A DNA stretch of 64,000 nt from Melampsora larici-populina 98AG31 (lineage: Eukaryota > Basidiomycota > Pucciniomycetes > Pucciniales > Melampsoraceae). How positions within the stretch are numbered: the stretch's first letter is position 1; the number at the start of each line of letters is the position of its first letter. The stretch spans positions 310,001-374,000 of the forward strand of contig NW_006768815.1 of NCBI RefSeq assembly GCF_000204055.1, in the 5' to 3' direction. The notes beneath the pieces are model-generated. The model had not been told where the DNA came from. It did not search any database and was given only the letters and a program-made list of their open reading frames with translations. A program made the position numbers and the translations under genes. Positions 23,203-37,100 of this stretch are shown here, one piece after another.

Positions 23203-24180
23203 TCAAGGAGGGGAACCCTTTAACGCTCCAAACACCTCATCGTCGCACTTTTGAGGGGTTGGGGCGGTCTCCAATTTGTTGAAAAACAAATAAGTCAAGG
23301 TCAAATTATCGTTTGGGCTCGGTGGAGAGGTCCATTCTTGCTATTTATCAAAATGTAGGGAAGAAGATCAGCAGAGTTTTCTCATCTTCAATAGTGAGAT
23401 TGCAAGACTCACACGCGGGATCGGACACTCGACTTTGCAGTCGTCGCTGAGGTAATTTCCAAAAGCATACGCAGCTTCATCCATAGGCGCCCTGTGTTCA
23501 GAAGGATGGATCGAAATGGCAACCTTTGTGTCAGTTGGCGCTAAATGTGAATCCGAGTCTCACCAGACACGCACTTCACAAGAGCCGTTGGAACAAGGTC
23601 TTGATTCCTTGTCATGAACTATTGAAATCGGCTCATCAGCTTGCGGTGAAATGTATTGAATAACTTGTTTGAATCACATCGCACTTACCGCACAGCTTTT
23701 GAACATGGCGCATGGCACACTTGCATTTGCCATGAATCGAGCGACACTGTGTACCCGCCCATTGGAAATTAAAGTAAATCAGCTTACCAGTGCAGGTCAC
23801 AGAAGTCAGATTGATACACCAAACATGATGTTGGTGGCATGAAAAATTGCGACGAAGGAAAGAGTGATCACTAACGCTTGACAGTCATTAGTGTCAGCAG
23901 TCATGCTCCCACCTCCTTCAGATAGACATATTACGGGGTTTGCACCATCGCATTTCTTTCCGATGCCTAGTTTCATTGCCAACTTCATTCTATTAGACGA
24001 CGCGCTGACTGGAGCCTCCTGCAAGGTGTGATTATTCTTTTTCACGATGCTGCTGTTGTCAGCGCGACGAATCATATGCCTGGTGGAACGCACTTGAAGT
24101 CTCCGAGTCCCAATCACCTTAGTTTCTCCGACCTGGAAGAAAACATAAGAGAGAATAGGTACAAACAGAACAAACTTCAT
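23203..24180 (-). CDS. Small cysteine-rich secreted protein
   Basis: Five exons (24180-23872, 23746-23689, 23618-23564, 23491-23413, 23340-23203) join in phase to 212 residues. The signal peptide is MKFVLFVPILSYVFFQVGETKV. A basic, Asn/Ser-containing segment follows (RRLQVRSTRHMIRRADNSS), then a cysteine-rich half: KKCDGANPVICLSE, NDCQALCRSIHGKCKCAMR, KLCVHDKESRPCSNGSCEVRVW, NYLSDDCKVECPIPR and APTPQKCDDEVFG. About 13 Cys fall in the last 130 residues, which suggests several disulphides. No family was recognised. The AFGNYLSDDC segment looks like a structured core rather than low complexity. Secreted, possibly host-directed; that is inference. The first splice junction has an alternative reading that changes the residues of exon 2. 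Confidence 0.65.
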
Positions 24181-25722
24181 GATGAGACAGGAAAGATTGA
24201 ATCTAAGAGAAAGATCGCGTTTGATGGCAAGTGAGTATCTAGGACTAAAAAGTGTTGGCAGAGTTGAAGATTAAATCGATCGAGTTTGATGAGAGGGAAT
24301 TGATCACGCTCAAAACCACAGCCATTGGTGAGCCTTTAAGTAAGCAGCAAGAGGAGTGGCCTAGTTCATGATACTATAGCCTGCAGCGGTAACGTATTTG
24401 TTGGTTGTCGGGTAGTCGAACAAAGTGCAATGCATTCATCTCAGTCCACGTGTCCTCAACACTGACAAACCTCCGCAACCTAGCACAACCAATATCGCTG
24501 CTTCATTGCCACTCTTCGCTACCTCAATACTATTTATGTCTCTTTTGTGGTCTGCTATGCTAGTATTGTCATCGTTCTTCGTTTTCGTGTTCTCGAAGCC
24601 GAAAAATCGCTGCAACCTAGCAGTTTCAAGAATACAGCTCGATTCATCCACTTCGCGACCTTGGTACTGTGCACAGTGTTGAACGAGGTTGAATAGTGTA
24701 CTGTGCAGCCTGGCAGGTCTCGATGTTCATCTCACATTCACTGGTGTTCTTTACGACAGTGAGAAGAATAATTAAAAAGATGTTGCTGAAGCATTCCTGA
24801 AAGGATATCAACTGAGGGAATCAATCCTTTGGCGTCGACAACCACTTTTGATTAGAGAAGATACATTCCAAAGAATGATTTTTTTATCTCATCAAGCCTC
24901 AAGGTGCAAAGCCCGGGTTTTGAGAGAGGGCTTTGTTAAGCTAAACTCAAGCTTAACGCTTGACCCGTTTTCAAAAAACACGTCCCGAACGGTTCAACAC
25001 CCAGGCACTTCAATTGTATACTGCGAGGTCGACGGGCCACGGCTACCGAAAGGGCCCATTATTTATGTAGCACCGGCCACCACCATCACACCTCGACGCG
25101 GTCACGTAAGAAGAGTTTAGTCAACCTCATCACAACGTACTCGTCCTTTAACATGCTGTCAGTCCAGACATATAGAGTTATCGTTGACGGGATCTGGCGT
25201 TGAGTATGTGGTATTTACATAATTCGATTTGGCCACACTGGATGAACGTAATGCCTCAGCCATACTCGATCTCAAAAGCGATCCATTGACCGACTCAACT
25301 TTCTACACAAACATATCTGAATACATTGCCGCAAGTGTTAGGGTACGAAAATGGTTTCTTTGAGTTGTACGAAAGATCCTGTGGCCCGGGCCAGAACTAT
25401 GACAACTGCCACAACCACCCAACACGTTCATCTTTATGAAATCCTGGAATAGCCCAACAGAGCTTATGTACGTTCGGATTGGCTTCTCTGACTGAGTACG
25501 CCTTGGATTTCGCGACGTCTGGGTAGTGTGAGAAGTTTGAGCGTAGCCTTAAAGATGGGTCGCTCGATTCCTTTACACAATTATAATCGTTCCACTCTTT
25601 CCTCACCTTGACAATTATATTTTCATCTTCATCACATTATTTTAATTTTTATATTTTCAAATTTTTATATTTTTATATTTTTATATTTTATCTTTTCATA
25701 TTTTTATCATCAACATAGTAAG
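24181..25722. other. Intergenic, ending in an A/T-only promoter-like tract
   Basis: No gene seen. 25634-25700 is almost purely A and T, made of TTTTATATT-like units, directly before the first transporter gene. Short frames at 24425-24682 and 24848-25120 lack support. Confidence 0.45.
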
Positions 25723-28700
25723 ATGTCTTCACCTGCTGCTGCCGCTCAAACCATACGTAGACGTACCTCAGCAAACCCAACCATCAGGCCAACTAATCCT
25801 CGTACTTCAAGCGCTTTCGCGACAACATTCCAAGATGGAGCCGTAGCTGTGAAATGGGCGGAAAACGAATTCGCTCAAGTCAAACATGAACTTTCAGAAC
25901 ATGATCATTCACTCAACCAGCTTAATCTTCACCGCTCAGATACGTAAGTTGACCTCAATTTCCAGAAGTGTTCGACTGCAACATCGTGATTCAAATTTTC
26001 ATCAATCATATCCCATCTTAAATTCCCCCTCACAGGAAGTCGACTCTGGAAGACGACAAAGAAGCACAACTTCAAGATATCAATGAATTTGATTTGTTGG
26101 ACTTCTTGGTACGACCTCAAAGCCACATCCTTCCACTTGATGTAGCAGTTTCTGACTCTCCCTTCCTCGTTTGCTTCACATCTCAGCGTGGAGAAAATCA
26201 AACCATGCAGGCTCATGGTTTCCGCCACAAAAAAGTCGGCGTGATTTTTTCAGATCTTGCTGTCAATGGCATGGGCGGCGCAAAACTCTCTATTCGAACG
26301 TCTCCGGTTGCGATCAAAGATCATCTTCTTCTCCCATTCACGATGCTTATGAGTCACTTCAAGAAGCCAACTTCAAAGGCAATTCTTTCTGGCTTCAATG
26401 GAATCGTCCGACCTGGTGAAATGTGTCTTGTGCTAGGTCGACCCAATGCAGGCTGCTCTACCTTCTTGAAGGTGATTGCAAACCAGCGTGGAGGTTTCAC
26501 GGATGTGACCGGCAAGGTCGAATATGGTGGGATAGATTCTCAAACTATGGACAAGCTATACAAGGGAGAGTGAGTAGATTTGTATGCTGTCAATGTCCAT
26601 GCGTCGTATCACCATTGATCTCAGAGTGCTCTTTCCCTCGCTTTCTCGATTATTTACAACAGAACTGTTTATAATGCTGAGGTACGCAGAATACGCTACC
26701 ATTTCATGTTGCAACCCTCTTTGCCAGTATGGAGCTCTGACATGAGTTGCTTATTCACGTAGGACGATATACATCATCCTACCCTTACAGTCGGACAGAC
26801 TCTAGATTTTGCTCTTTCAACAAGAACACCAGCAAAGAGGCTTCCCGAAGACACCAAAAAAATATTCAAAGCAAAAGTTCTCGATTTGTTGCTTCGTATG
26901 TTGGGTATAGCGCATACCAAAGATACATGTTTGCATATTTTCTCTTCCACGCACTACCCGTCATGGATTCCGAGTAAGGAAGTTGTCTTCGAAACTGACT
27001 GTAGACCTGTCCTTGTGGAATTCCAGATGTTGGAAACGAATCCTTTCGCGGTGTATCAGGTGGAGAACGAAAGCGTGTATCAATAGCCGAAATGATGTCC
27101 AATAAGGCTTGTGTACTATCTTGGGATAACTCAACTAGAGGTCTTGACGCCTCTACGGCACTTCAATACGCTAGTTCACTCAGGATCTTTACAAACGTTT
27201 TCAAGACGACCATGTTTGTGACACTATACCAAGCCGGTGAAGGTATTTTTGAACAATTCGATAAAGTATGCCTTATCAGTGAAGGCCGTCAAGTCTACTT
27301 CGGTCCTGCCTCTGAAGCTCGAGCTTATATGGTGGGATTGGGATACAAGAATCTTCCTCGACAGACTACCGCTGATTACCTAACTGGCTGCACTGATCCG
27401 AACGAGAGGCAGTTCCAAGAGGGTCTAGATGTAGCAACTATACCAAAGACACCTCAGGAGATGGAAGCAGCCTATCTGAAAAGTGACCTTGCTGAACGAA
27501 ATCGGGCTGACATGACGGCCTACCGAGCACAGGTATTAGCTGAGTCAGATTTACGGGATGATTTCGTTCGCGAAGTAGAAAAATCTCGCCACAGACTCGC
27601 ATCCAAGAGGGTAAGTGCGATATCATTGAAATTATACTCTTCCTTAACCTTTACTCATCAAACCACTCGTATCTAGTCTGCTTGCATAGTTCCTTTTTAC
27701 ACTCAAGTTTGGTCTTTAATAATCAGAGAATTTAGACTGAAACTTCAAGACAGAATGACTTTGATTATAAGTTGGTCCACAACACTAATTATCTCGGTCG
27801 TGGTAGGAAGCGTGTTTTTCGATTTGCCTAAATCTTCCTCAGGAGCGTTCACTAGGTGAGTCCTTTGATAAGAGCCTACTTTTTTAACCCTAACTGATGC
27901 ATGTCGGCCATCTTTCAGGGGTGGAGTGATCTTTCTGTCTTTGATGTTCAGTATTTTCATCGGTGAGTTCAAAAATTCAGTCGCATCTTCACAGCAACTT
28001 CATCTGATACACTAGGGCATTGTGTTTTTTAGCCTTGGCAGAAATTCCTGCGCAGTTGGTGGGCCGGCCAATCATTTGGAGGCAGACCTCTTTCTGCTTT
28101 TATCGTGGCGGGGCACTTGCGATAGCCACTACTCTGGCTGATATCCCATTTTCCGCCCCCAAACTGTTTGGCATGTGTATAATCGTTGAGTCGGAATATT
28201 TTTCTAATCGTAACATCACTTCCAGCTGAGCTCATGTCCCAACCTTGTATCATATATTTTGCAGCTATACTTCATGGCAGGTCTTGTCGTAAATGCGGGG
28301 GCTTTTTTCACCTACTTTCTGATCGTCTATATGACCTACCTCACAATCAGTACCCTCTTCAGGTTATTGGGAGCCATCTCGTCCACTTTTGATGGCGCAT
28401 CTCGTATGTCCAGTTGTCTGTTCATGATCATGGTTCTCTACAGTGGCTACATGATCCCTCAACAAGCCATGAAGCGCTGGCTGGTTTGGGTAAGCAATAA
28501 TCTTCTGATTACTATTGCCTAACATTGATACTAAGTTTTGCTCATTTGTCATTCGTCGGCATCAGTTGTTGTATCTCAATCCGGTCAATTACTCTTTCGG
28601 TAAGCTAACTTCATTCGACAGGATGCTGAGTGCTGTTGGCCAACAGGAATCAAACTCATCTCTCCGTGTCCTCCCACAACCTACCATCTTACAACAGAGG

Positions 28701-31700
28701 CCCTAATGGGAAACGAGTTTGGGCGTATCGAAATGTGAGTAGTCATTTACAAAACTTTGAATAGGTATTTAATTTTAATGGTGTATCCAAACAGGCCTTG
28801 TGACGGAGATTCCATCATCCCGCGTGGGCCCGGTTACCCCTCTGATCTTGGCGCAAATCAGGTCTGTATATTTGCTGGTGCCCGTCCAGGTATCACTAAT
28901 GTACGCGGGGAGGACCATATCGTCGCAGCATACTCTTATAAGTCGGAAAACGTCTGGAGAAATTTTGCGATTCTGGTAATTTACTTCATCACCTCTGAGC
29001 CATTTTGTGGGAATTTATTTACTGATGTCGAATCGGCTTACCTGTTCCACACACACACGACTTGAAACAGATCATATACTTTGCCGCATTTCTTCTCTTT
29101 TTCTTCATGGCAACGGACAGAATGTCATCAGCCGCAGGAGGTGCATCATTCATGTCGGTGAGTGAAAAGTATCTGAACTACCCGAAGATAGTTGCAAGAT
29201 CCTCACTAAATTGCACGTCATTTTTAAGTTTGCCAAAGAAAACAAGGAACGCAAAAAGTTGAATGAGAAACTGGATTCGCGCAAGGATGCTTTCAGAAAT
29301 GGAACAGCTCAACAAGATATGAGTGGGCTTATAACTACTCGGAGACCATTCACATGGGAAGCATTGACATACGATGTCAAAGTACCGGGTGGGACGAATA
29401 GACTCCTAAATGAGATTTATGGCTATGTTAAACCTGGAACTCTCACTGCTTTGATGGGATCCTCAGGTTTGCGAAATTTAGCCACCCATGACATGTCAAA
29501 TTTACTTATAAGCTTTTTTTCGATTGCTCTGCAGGTGCTGGAAAAACCACTCTGCTCGATGTCTTGGCCAACCGCAAAAATACTGTGAGCCAAATCTTCA
29601 ACTCAAAATTGATCGATACATTACCTTGCTAACTTTCTTACTCAATGTCAGGGTGTGATTGGAGGCCAGAGATGTATCTCAGGACGTGAACCGGGACCAG
29701 AATTCCGACGTGGAACCGGTTATTGCGAACAGCAAGATGTGCACGAGCCGACTGCGACAATAAGAGAGGCTTTCAGATTCTCAGCTCATCTGAGACAACC
29801 TGCAGATGTTCCAGTTGAAGAAAAAAACGCATATGTGGAAGAGATCATCCAGCTGCTAGAATTGGAAGAGTTTGCAGATGGTGAGTTACTTCACGTCCGA
29901 TTATTTGGTGAGAATCTAAGCTTATCTCGAACATCCTATTTTAAGCTATGATCGGATTTCCTGGCTTCGGATTGGGAGTTGAAGCAAGAAAACGGGTTAC
30001 AATCGGTGTCGAGCTTGCTGCCAAACCCCAATTGCTACTTTTCCTTGATGGTAACCTTTTTTGACTTTCTCAATCTTTGCGTCTTCTTTGAAAATTAATC
30101 ACTGCCTTCTCGTATTCTCTCGTCCTTCAAATTTATGACACAGAACCTACTTCCGGATTGGATGGACAGAGTGCTTTCAACATCGTCCGATTTTTGAAAA
30201 AATTGGCAGCAGCAGGCCAGACTATTCTGTACGTTTCATCCCTCATTTTCACTCCTTCCCAAAGTGAGCCGGTCAAGATACTCATGTTTTATTTCCATCA
30301 CATCTTTGTAGCTGTACGATCCATCAGCCTAACGCACTTCTTTTCGAGACCTTTGATCGGCTTTTACTCTTGAAGAGAGGAGGTAGATGTGTGTACTTCG
30401 GCGACGTCGGGCAAGACTCTCATGCAATCCGCGCCTACTTTGAGAAGAACGGAGCTCGTTGTCCGAATGATGCCAATCCAGCAGAATTTATGTTGGAAGC
30501 AATGGGTGCTGGAAACGGCCGTCAGATGGGAGGTGACAAAGATTGGGCAGATAGGTGGCTGGATAGTGAAGAGCACGCCGAGAATCAACGCGAGATCTTG
30601 CGCCTGAAAGAGGAAGCACTCGCAGACCCGCTTCAATCTTCGAATCAAAAAGTCATCAATTGTCCGTCTTTCTTTCTTGTTCTGTTCATAGAATTCCTAC
30701 GCGAAAACTAATGAGGATATTTATGTCCTTCAGATCCAGGTTTCGGACTCCAATTGAAAACAGTGGCCAAGAGGACTAACGTCGCCTTTTTCCGTACTCC
30801 TGATTACCAATTAACGCGGCTTTATGTTCACCTTTTCATTGGGTTCATCGTCGGTATCACCTTCCTGGATGTGAATGGGGCAGTCACCGCGTCGGCCCTG
30901 CAAAATCGAGTTTTTGGAATTTTTCTTTCTACTTTCTTGGTAGCCTTTGTGAGTCTTGAAACTTGGAAACTCTGAGTCGAAACCCTCCTCAAAACTACAA
31001 CAAAAATGCTCATGCTACCTACCTTACAGATCATTGTCGAGGTCGAGCCCATGTACATCATGGCTCGGACAGTTTTCCTTCGAGAGCTAGCTTCCAAGAC
31101 ATATACAGAAGAAGTATTTGCAATCAGTCAGTTTTTGGCGGAGATTCCGAACTCGACTCTATCGGCCATAGTATATTATATACTTTGGTACTTCCTTTCG
31201 GGGTCCAATGCCTCAAGCAGCAGAGCTGGCTATGCAGTCTTCAGTTGAGCTATTTCCACATCTCTCTCAACCCCGTCATGCTTGGCGCCTCGAAATCTTT
31301 CAACACAGGCTGAATCTTTATCCTCCACTTTTTGGGTGATATAGTGATCTGGCTCCTGGAGATGTTCGCTGTGACCCTGGGGCAAGGTATCGCGGCCTTG
31401 TCCCCCAGCGTTTTCATCGCGATGCAAATTAATCCTACAGTGATGACGGTGTTGACCCTGTTCTGTGGTATCATTATACCACAGCCCCAGATCAAAGCTT
31501 TTTGGCGACAATGTAAGCAAAGCCCTGGTTCATTCAGTTTTGCAGAGGGTAGACGACTCCCTGCTGATTACTATTCACGGCTTTTCAGGGATGTACAACT
31601 TGGATCCCATGACTCGAATGATGGCCGGACTAGTTGTGAATGAACTCCATGATTTGACTGTCACTTGTGGTTCGGAAGAATTGTAAGTATCATCTTGCCT

Positions 31701-32102
31701 CAATACCTTGATTCGTGTTGCTGAGTTCACGCAAACATCCCCTATTTCTAAATTCAGTTCCAAAATCCAACCGCCTGCTGGGAAAACATGCGGTGAATGG
31801 CTTTCTAACTTTACATCGACATTGGGGGGTGCTGTACAAAATGCGACAGCCACTTCAGATTGCAATTTTTGTCGGTATGCTACCGGGGACGATTGTAAGT
31901 TGACTTTGGCTTCTTTTGGCTTCGTTGACGCACCACAAATCTGACACAAAATCCTTTCATTATCTAAGATCTCCGTCCTCTGAACTATTCCTTTTCCAAT
32001 CGATGGAGAGACCTGGTGATCATGGCGTGCTTTTGCATTTTCAACTTGATGATTACCGTTTCAGCAGCGAAAATTTTAACATCTAGATATTCGAACAGAT
32101 AA
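25723..32102 (+). CDS. PDR-type (ABCG full-length) ABC transporter, copy 1
   Basis: About 20 exons encode a full (NBD-TMD)2 transporter of the fungal pleiotropic drug resistance type. Exon 1 starts [18 protein letters not shown]1 has Walker [13 protein letters not shown] (~26434), signature [13 protein letters not shown] (~27055) and Walker [15 protein letters not shown] (~27113), where the PDR-typical Asn replaces the catalytic Glu. TMD1 spans ~27700-29150, with [13 protein letters not shown] and a large Cys-containing extracellular loop. NBD2 has Walker [19 protein letters not shown], split by an intron at ~29466, the PDR-type signature [17 protein letters not shown], and LLLFLDEPTSGLD. TMD2 ends in [17 protein letters not shown]. 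These pumps export hydrophobic compounds at the plasma membrane with ATP; the substrate is unknown. No frame break was found where I followed the exons, though not every junction was verified. Confidence 0.88.
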
Positions 32103-34142
32103 GCTAGCTTATAATATTCCCTAGTGTTCAAAATGAGGTCTTTCCACCGTCCATCAACTTCTTCTGTACGTAATCCTCTCTTTGATAAAAATTCATAGAC
32201 ACCTTAGATTTTGAAAATCTTGAAGTATAGAAATTTTGTACCTTGCTTGGACTTAATATGTTCATAATGTATAAATGCCTATAAATCCCACATGTAGCCG
32301 TAAATTTTGCAATCCACGTAACACATTTTTAAAATCCCCCTTGCTCACTCGCACCCTTGATCTTATATATCAACTTGTCAAGTTTCGATTCGTGAAATTG
32401 AACAGCTCAATTTGTGCGCCGACATCGGAGCCACATAAACCCAGTCAACTGATGATGCGAATAGAAGCTCTCGCCGGTGATTTGAACAAAATCAATTTAT
32501 TTGTTATCATTTGAATCCAGAGCCTTGTACTTTCATCTGAAGCAAAACCTCCTCATCAGCTCTGAAATGCGATTTCTCTATACATCACTGCTGGAGTCCT
32601 TGAAATATTTAAAGCTTATCCTTTGAACTAATCATGAGACTCTGGCTAAGCTTGAAATTGAATGATTTGGGGGACTGTCCAGCCTGAAAGATGGCAAGAT
32701 TTAACGTACTTTCAATCCTAGCAACACGGCCACTGCGCTTGATAGTATAGCACCATACCTGGTATAGTCAATATAGCTATTGACTGTACTTTGATAAGAG
32801 TATATGTAGCATATCACAGTACCAACTATACTATCCTTCATAATCATATATCAAGTGTTGTATTGGAGTATATTCACCATACAATCAATCACATCCCTTC
32901 AACATCTTTACTGGTGCTAGTCACTGTATATGAGAGATTTGTGTCCCATCATTTGATACTCTCATGCTTACTGATGGTTTTCTGGTATTATGATAATATT
33001 ATGATATAGTTGTATTACTGTGAATAAGTAAAATTAGCTACACAAATGAAGTAAGGTAGAGGAAAACATATGTACCGTGGATTCAGCAGACTGCAGAGTC
33101 AAAATATATATACGGAAGAGCTCCTTTGGAATCTTGACCACCAAAGATGTTTGAAAAATTCTAATTGCACCAACAAATTAGGAGAAAGAATACAAGGGTT
33201 TCATTCCATTTCTTCAAGATTTTGTATTTTGTGAGGCCATTAGACTCGAGATACACCCAGACAACTCTGAAAAGTTACCAATCATTGATGTATGAGAAGC
33301 AAGCCCCCCTCTGGTGATGGACTCACCAGCCTCTTTAGACAAGCTTGTGATAAGCTAGGTGAGTTGTAGGTTTCTTGAGCGCAATATTGAGGTATGAAGG
33401 AGGGGTGGCATGAGAGTGGTTGGTCAAGGAAAGATCTACTAGAGAATCAGAAGGACTATTGTTTAATGTCCTCAAACTCCTAAAGAGTGTTCCCCATCAC
33501 AAGACAATATAGGGGATAACATAAAAGTGTGCCTTTGTCTCAGCAAAAGACAAGATGAAGTACCCTTAGGAAGATCTTGGGGGTTCAAATGTGATATCTT
33601 CCAATGTGCAAATTTTCACATCCAAGCATCTTCATATGTGACACCCTTTCCCATGTCTTGATACATCATGGTTTCCTAATTTGCCAAATGGACGACATTG
33701 TGTAAACTATGTGTGTCATCAACAATTGTATTACTTGCCACTTTCATCCTGTTGAAGTGCATGATCAGACTGGCTTCATTTGACGGCCATTGTGGTAGGG
33801 CATTCCTCATCCCGTGTAGATATTGGTTTGAGGACAGCCCATCCTTTTTCAGGATGCTGTGTTTTGATCTATCCCGGAAGAATTAGACAAATTTCTACAA
33901 GTGAATTTCAATCTCCATGGCTACAACTAGATAATCTACGTACACACACACATATATATATAAACAAAGGCACTACAAATGAATACACCACGTACACATG
34001 CACCAAATGTCAACATTTGAAAGGTTTAAAAATATGAGGGTGTCCGTGCAGAAAGGGAGATGTACAAAAGAAAGAATTGGGTAATGAACAGAGGGTAGTT
34101 CCTGATAGGAAGACAAAGGTTTGTTTGAATTTGGAAGCCATC
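32103..34142. other. Spacer between tail-to-tail transporter genes
   Basis: 2 kb of AT-rich, non-coding DNA containing both 3' ends. Short alternating ACAC/ATAT runs occur near 33945-33965. No gene, terminal repeat or transposon fragment was recognised. Confidence 0.45.
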
Positions 34143-37100
34143 TCATCTATGCGAGTATCTTGAGGTTAACAATTTGGCTGCTAGAACGGTCACGAGAAAA
34201 TTGAAGCAGCAAAATGAAACCATGATTCCCAAGTCTCTCCATCGATTAGCGTACGAATAATTCAAAGGCTTGAAATCTATGATCAAAAGGGAGAATCATT
34301 TGTTGATCGGTATTATAGTCCATGAGCAAGCTGCTATCAAACATGGTAAACTCACAATCATCCCCCACAGCGTACCGACAATAATTGCAATCCGACGTCG
34401 CTTCCGCATCTTGTACGTAGCCACCCAATCTCGAAATGAAGTCAGAAAGCCAGGCACCGCATGTATGGCCATGGGGCGGTTGAAGCTGCGCGCTGATTTG
34501 ACGACCCGAAAAGATTAAATGGTCTCAGCGATGTGAATCAAAGCGGTGGAGGAAGACAAGACTTACAATTCTTCGGGTCGGCAAGTGACACGCAGATCAT
34601 GAAGTCCATTGACGATTAGCCCTGACATCAATCTGGTAAATGGATCCAAGTTATACATCCCTGAAAAATAGTAGTCATCGATCAGCTTTCTTCGTTCCCC
34701 TTCCGGTCAGGATATTGCGGACGCCTTACACTGCCGCCAAAACGCTTTAATCTGAGGCTGTGGCACGATTATACCACAGAAAAGGGTCAACACTGTAACC
34801 ACCGTTGGATTGACTTGCATTGCGATGAAGATGCTCGGGGACAAGGCTGCGATTGCTTGCCCCAGACTGACGGCGAAAATGTCCAAAAGCCAAATCACTA
34901 TAATCAAATGAAGAACAAGAGATATCAAAACCTTCAGCCTTGATTCACAGATAGAAGAACTCAATAAGGGAAGATGTGAAAGACTGTCAGAATGACTCAA
35001 CTTAGGATTGCGTAGCCAGCTCGGCTAGGTGTTTTGTTAGATCCTGTCAAAAAATACCATAAACAATAGTATGCTACGGCCGAAAGAGTTGTATTCGGAA
35101 TCTCCGCTAGAAACTGGCTGATGGCAAACACTTCCTCTGTATATGTCATTGATGCCAGCTCGCGAAGGAAGATTGTCCGAGCCATGATGAACATAGGCTC
35201 GACTTGAACGACGATCTTTTAGGTGGTCATCAGTATACTGCAAAAATCTCCCAGGAATTTTTTTGGTAGGTGGTCTCAAACTATGGACTCACAAAAGCAA
35301 GCAAGAAACCAGAAATGAAGATTGCGAAGACCCGGTTTTGTAAGGCCATAGTGCTGACTGTGTCACTCAGATCGAGGAAGGTGATTCCGACAAGAAACCC
35401 AATGAAAAGGTGATCGCACAGTCTTGTTAATTGATAAGCAGCATTTCGGTAAAAGGCCACATTAGTCCTCTTGGCCACAATCCTTAGCTGACGACCGAAT
35501 CCTGGATCTGCAAGATATAAAAGCTTTCATGAATAATTTTGAAGGGGATGCGGTAACAACAAGAAGAAAAAAAGACGAACAATTTGTAGCTTTTTCCTCG
35601 GAGTGCTGTGACGGATCTAAAAGCGATTCTTGTTTCAAACGTACAATCTCCTGTTTGTTTTCAGCGTGTTCCTCACTTTCCAACCACCGATCTGCCCAAT
35701 CCTTATCACCGCCCATTGGGCGAGAGTTTCCAGAACCAATCGCCTCTAACATGAATTCCGCGGGATTGGCATCACTGGGACATCGAGCTCCATGTTTTTC
35801 AAAGTATGAGCGCAGTATATACGAGTCTTGTCCGATGTCCCCAAAGTAAACACATCTGCCTCCCCTCTTCAATAGCAGAAGCCGGTCAAAATTCTCGAAA
35901 AGAAGTGCATTGGGCTGATGTATCGTACACCTGAAAAGAAGAGGTAGAGATCAATCTCAAAGATCTCGGCAGGTCACCTTTTGAAAGAGCTGGGTATGCA
36001 TCATAAGACTTACAGAATGGTTTGGCCGGCTGCCGCCAACTTTTTCAGGAATCGCACAATGTTGTACGCACTTTGTCCATCCAACCCAGAGGTAGGTTCT
36101 AGGTTTTCAAGGTCGGAAATTTAACAAATGCATGGGTCCGATGATCAGAACTCAAGTCGAGCTCTCGAAATTTAGAAACTTCAGAAAACGCACCATCGAG
36201 AAAAAGTAACAATTGTGGTTTGGCAGCCAGCTCCACACCAATTGTCACCCGTTTTCTTCCCTCAACTCCCAATCCAAAACCGGGGAATCCAATCATGGCT
36301 TGCAAAAGTAACACACGTCCAAGGTAAGCGTAGGTCTGACCAAACAGTCGAACGTAGAATAGCTCACCATCTGCAAAATCTTCAAGTTCTAACAGCTGGA
36401 TCACCTCCTCGACGTATGCATTTTTGTCTTCAATTGAAACATGTGTAGGCTGTCGCAGATAAGCTGAGAATCTGAAAGCCTCCCGTACTGTCGCAGTTGG
36501 CTCGTGTACATCTTGCTGTTCGCAATATCCTGTCCCGCGTCGGAAGTTTGACCCTGGTTCCCGTCCTGATATACATATGTCACCCCCAACTACACCCTAC
36601 ATCACGGAAAAAAGTCAGCGAGACTGAATTCTTCATGATAATGGTCTAGAGTCGGCTCACAGTACTTTTCCGATTGGCCAAGACATCGAGCAAGGTGGTT
36701 TTTCCAGCACCTGTAGCGCAATCAAAAAGATACTTGATCAGGGGATATCAGGCATTCTGACTGACTATAGAGTCCACAAACCTGACGCGCCCATCAATGC
36801 AGTGAGAGTTCCCGGTTTTACATAACCGTAAATTTCATTCAGAAGTCGATTCGTCCCACCAGGTACCTTTACGTCATATGTCAATGCTTCCCACGTTAGG
36901 GGCTTCCGAGTAGTTATAAGCCCAGTCAAATCTTGTTGAGCTGTTCCGTTCCTGAAATCTTGCTTTCTGGATTCCAGTCTCTCATTCAACTTTCTTCGCT
37001 CTCCGTTTTCTTGTGAAAACTATCAAGGGAAACGCGTGAGTTTGATTCTCACAATGATCTACAGGTGATTGAATATTGAAGAATTTCACTCACTAAGATC

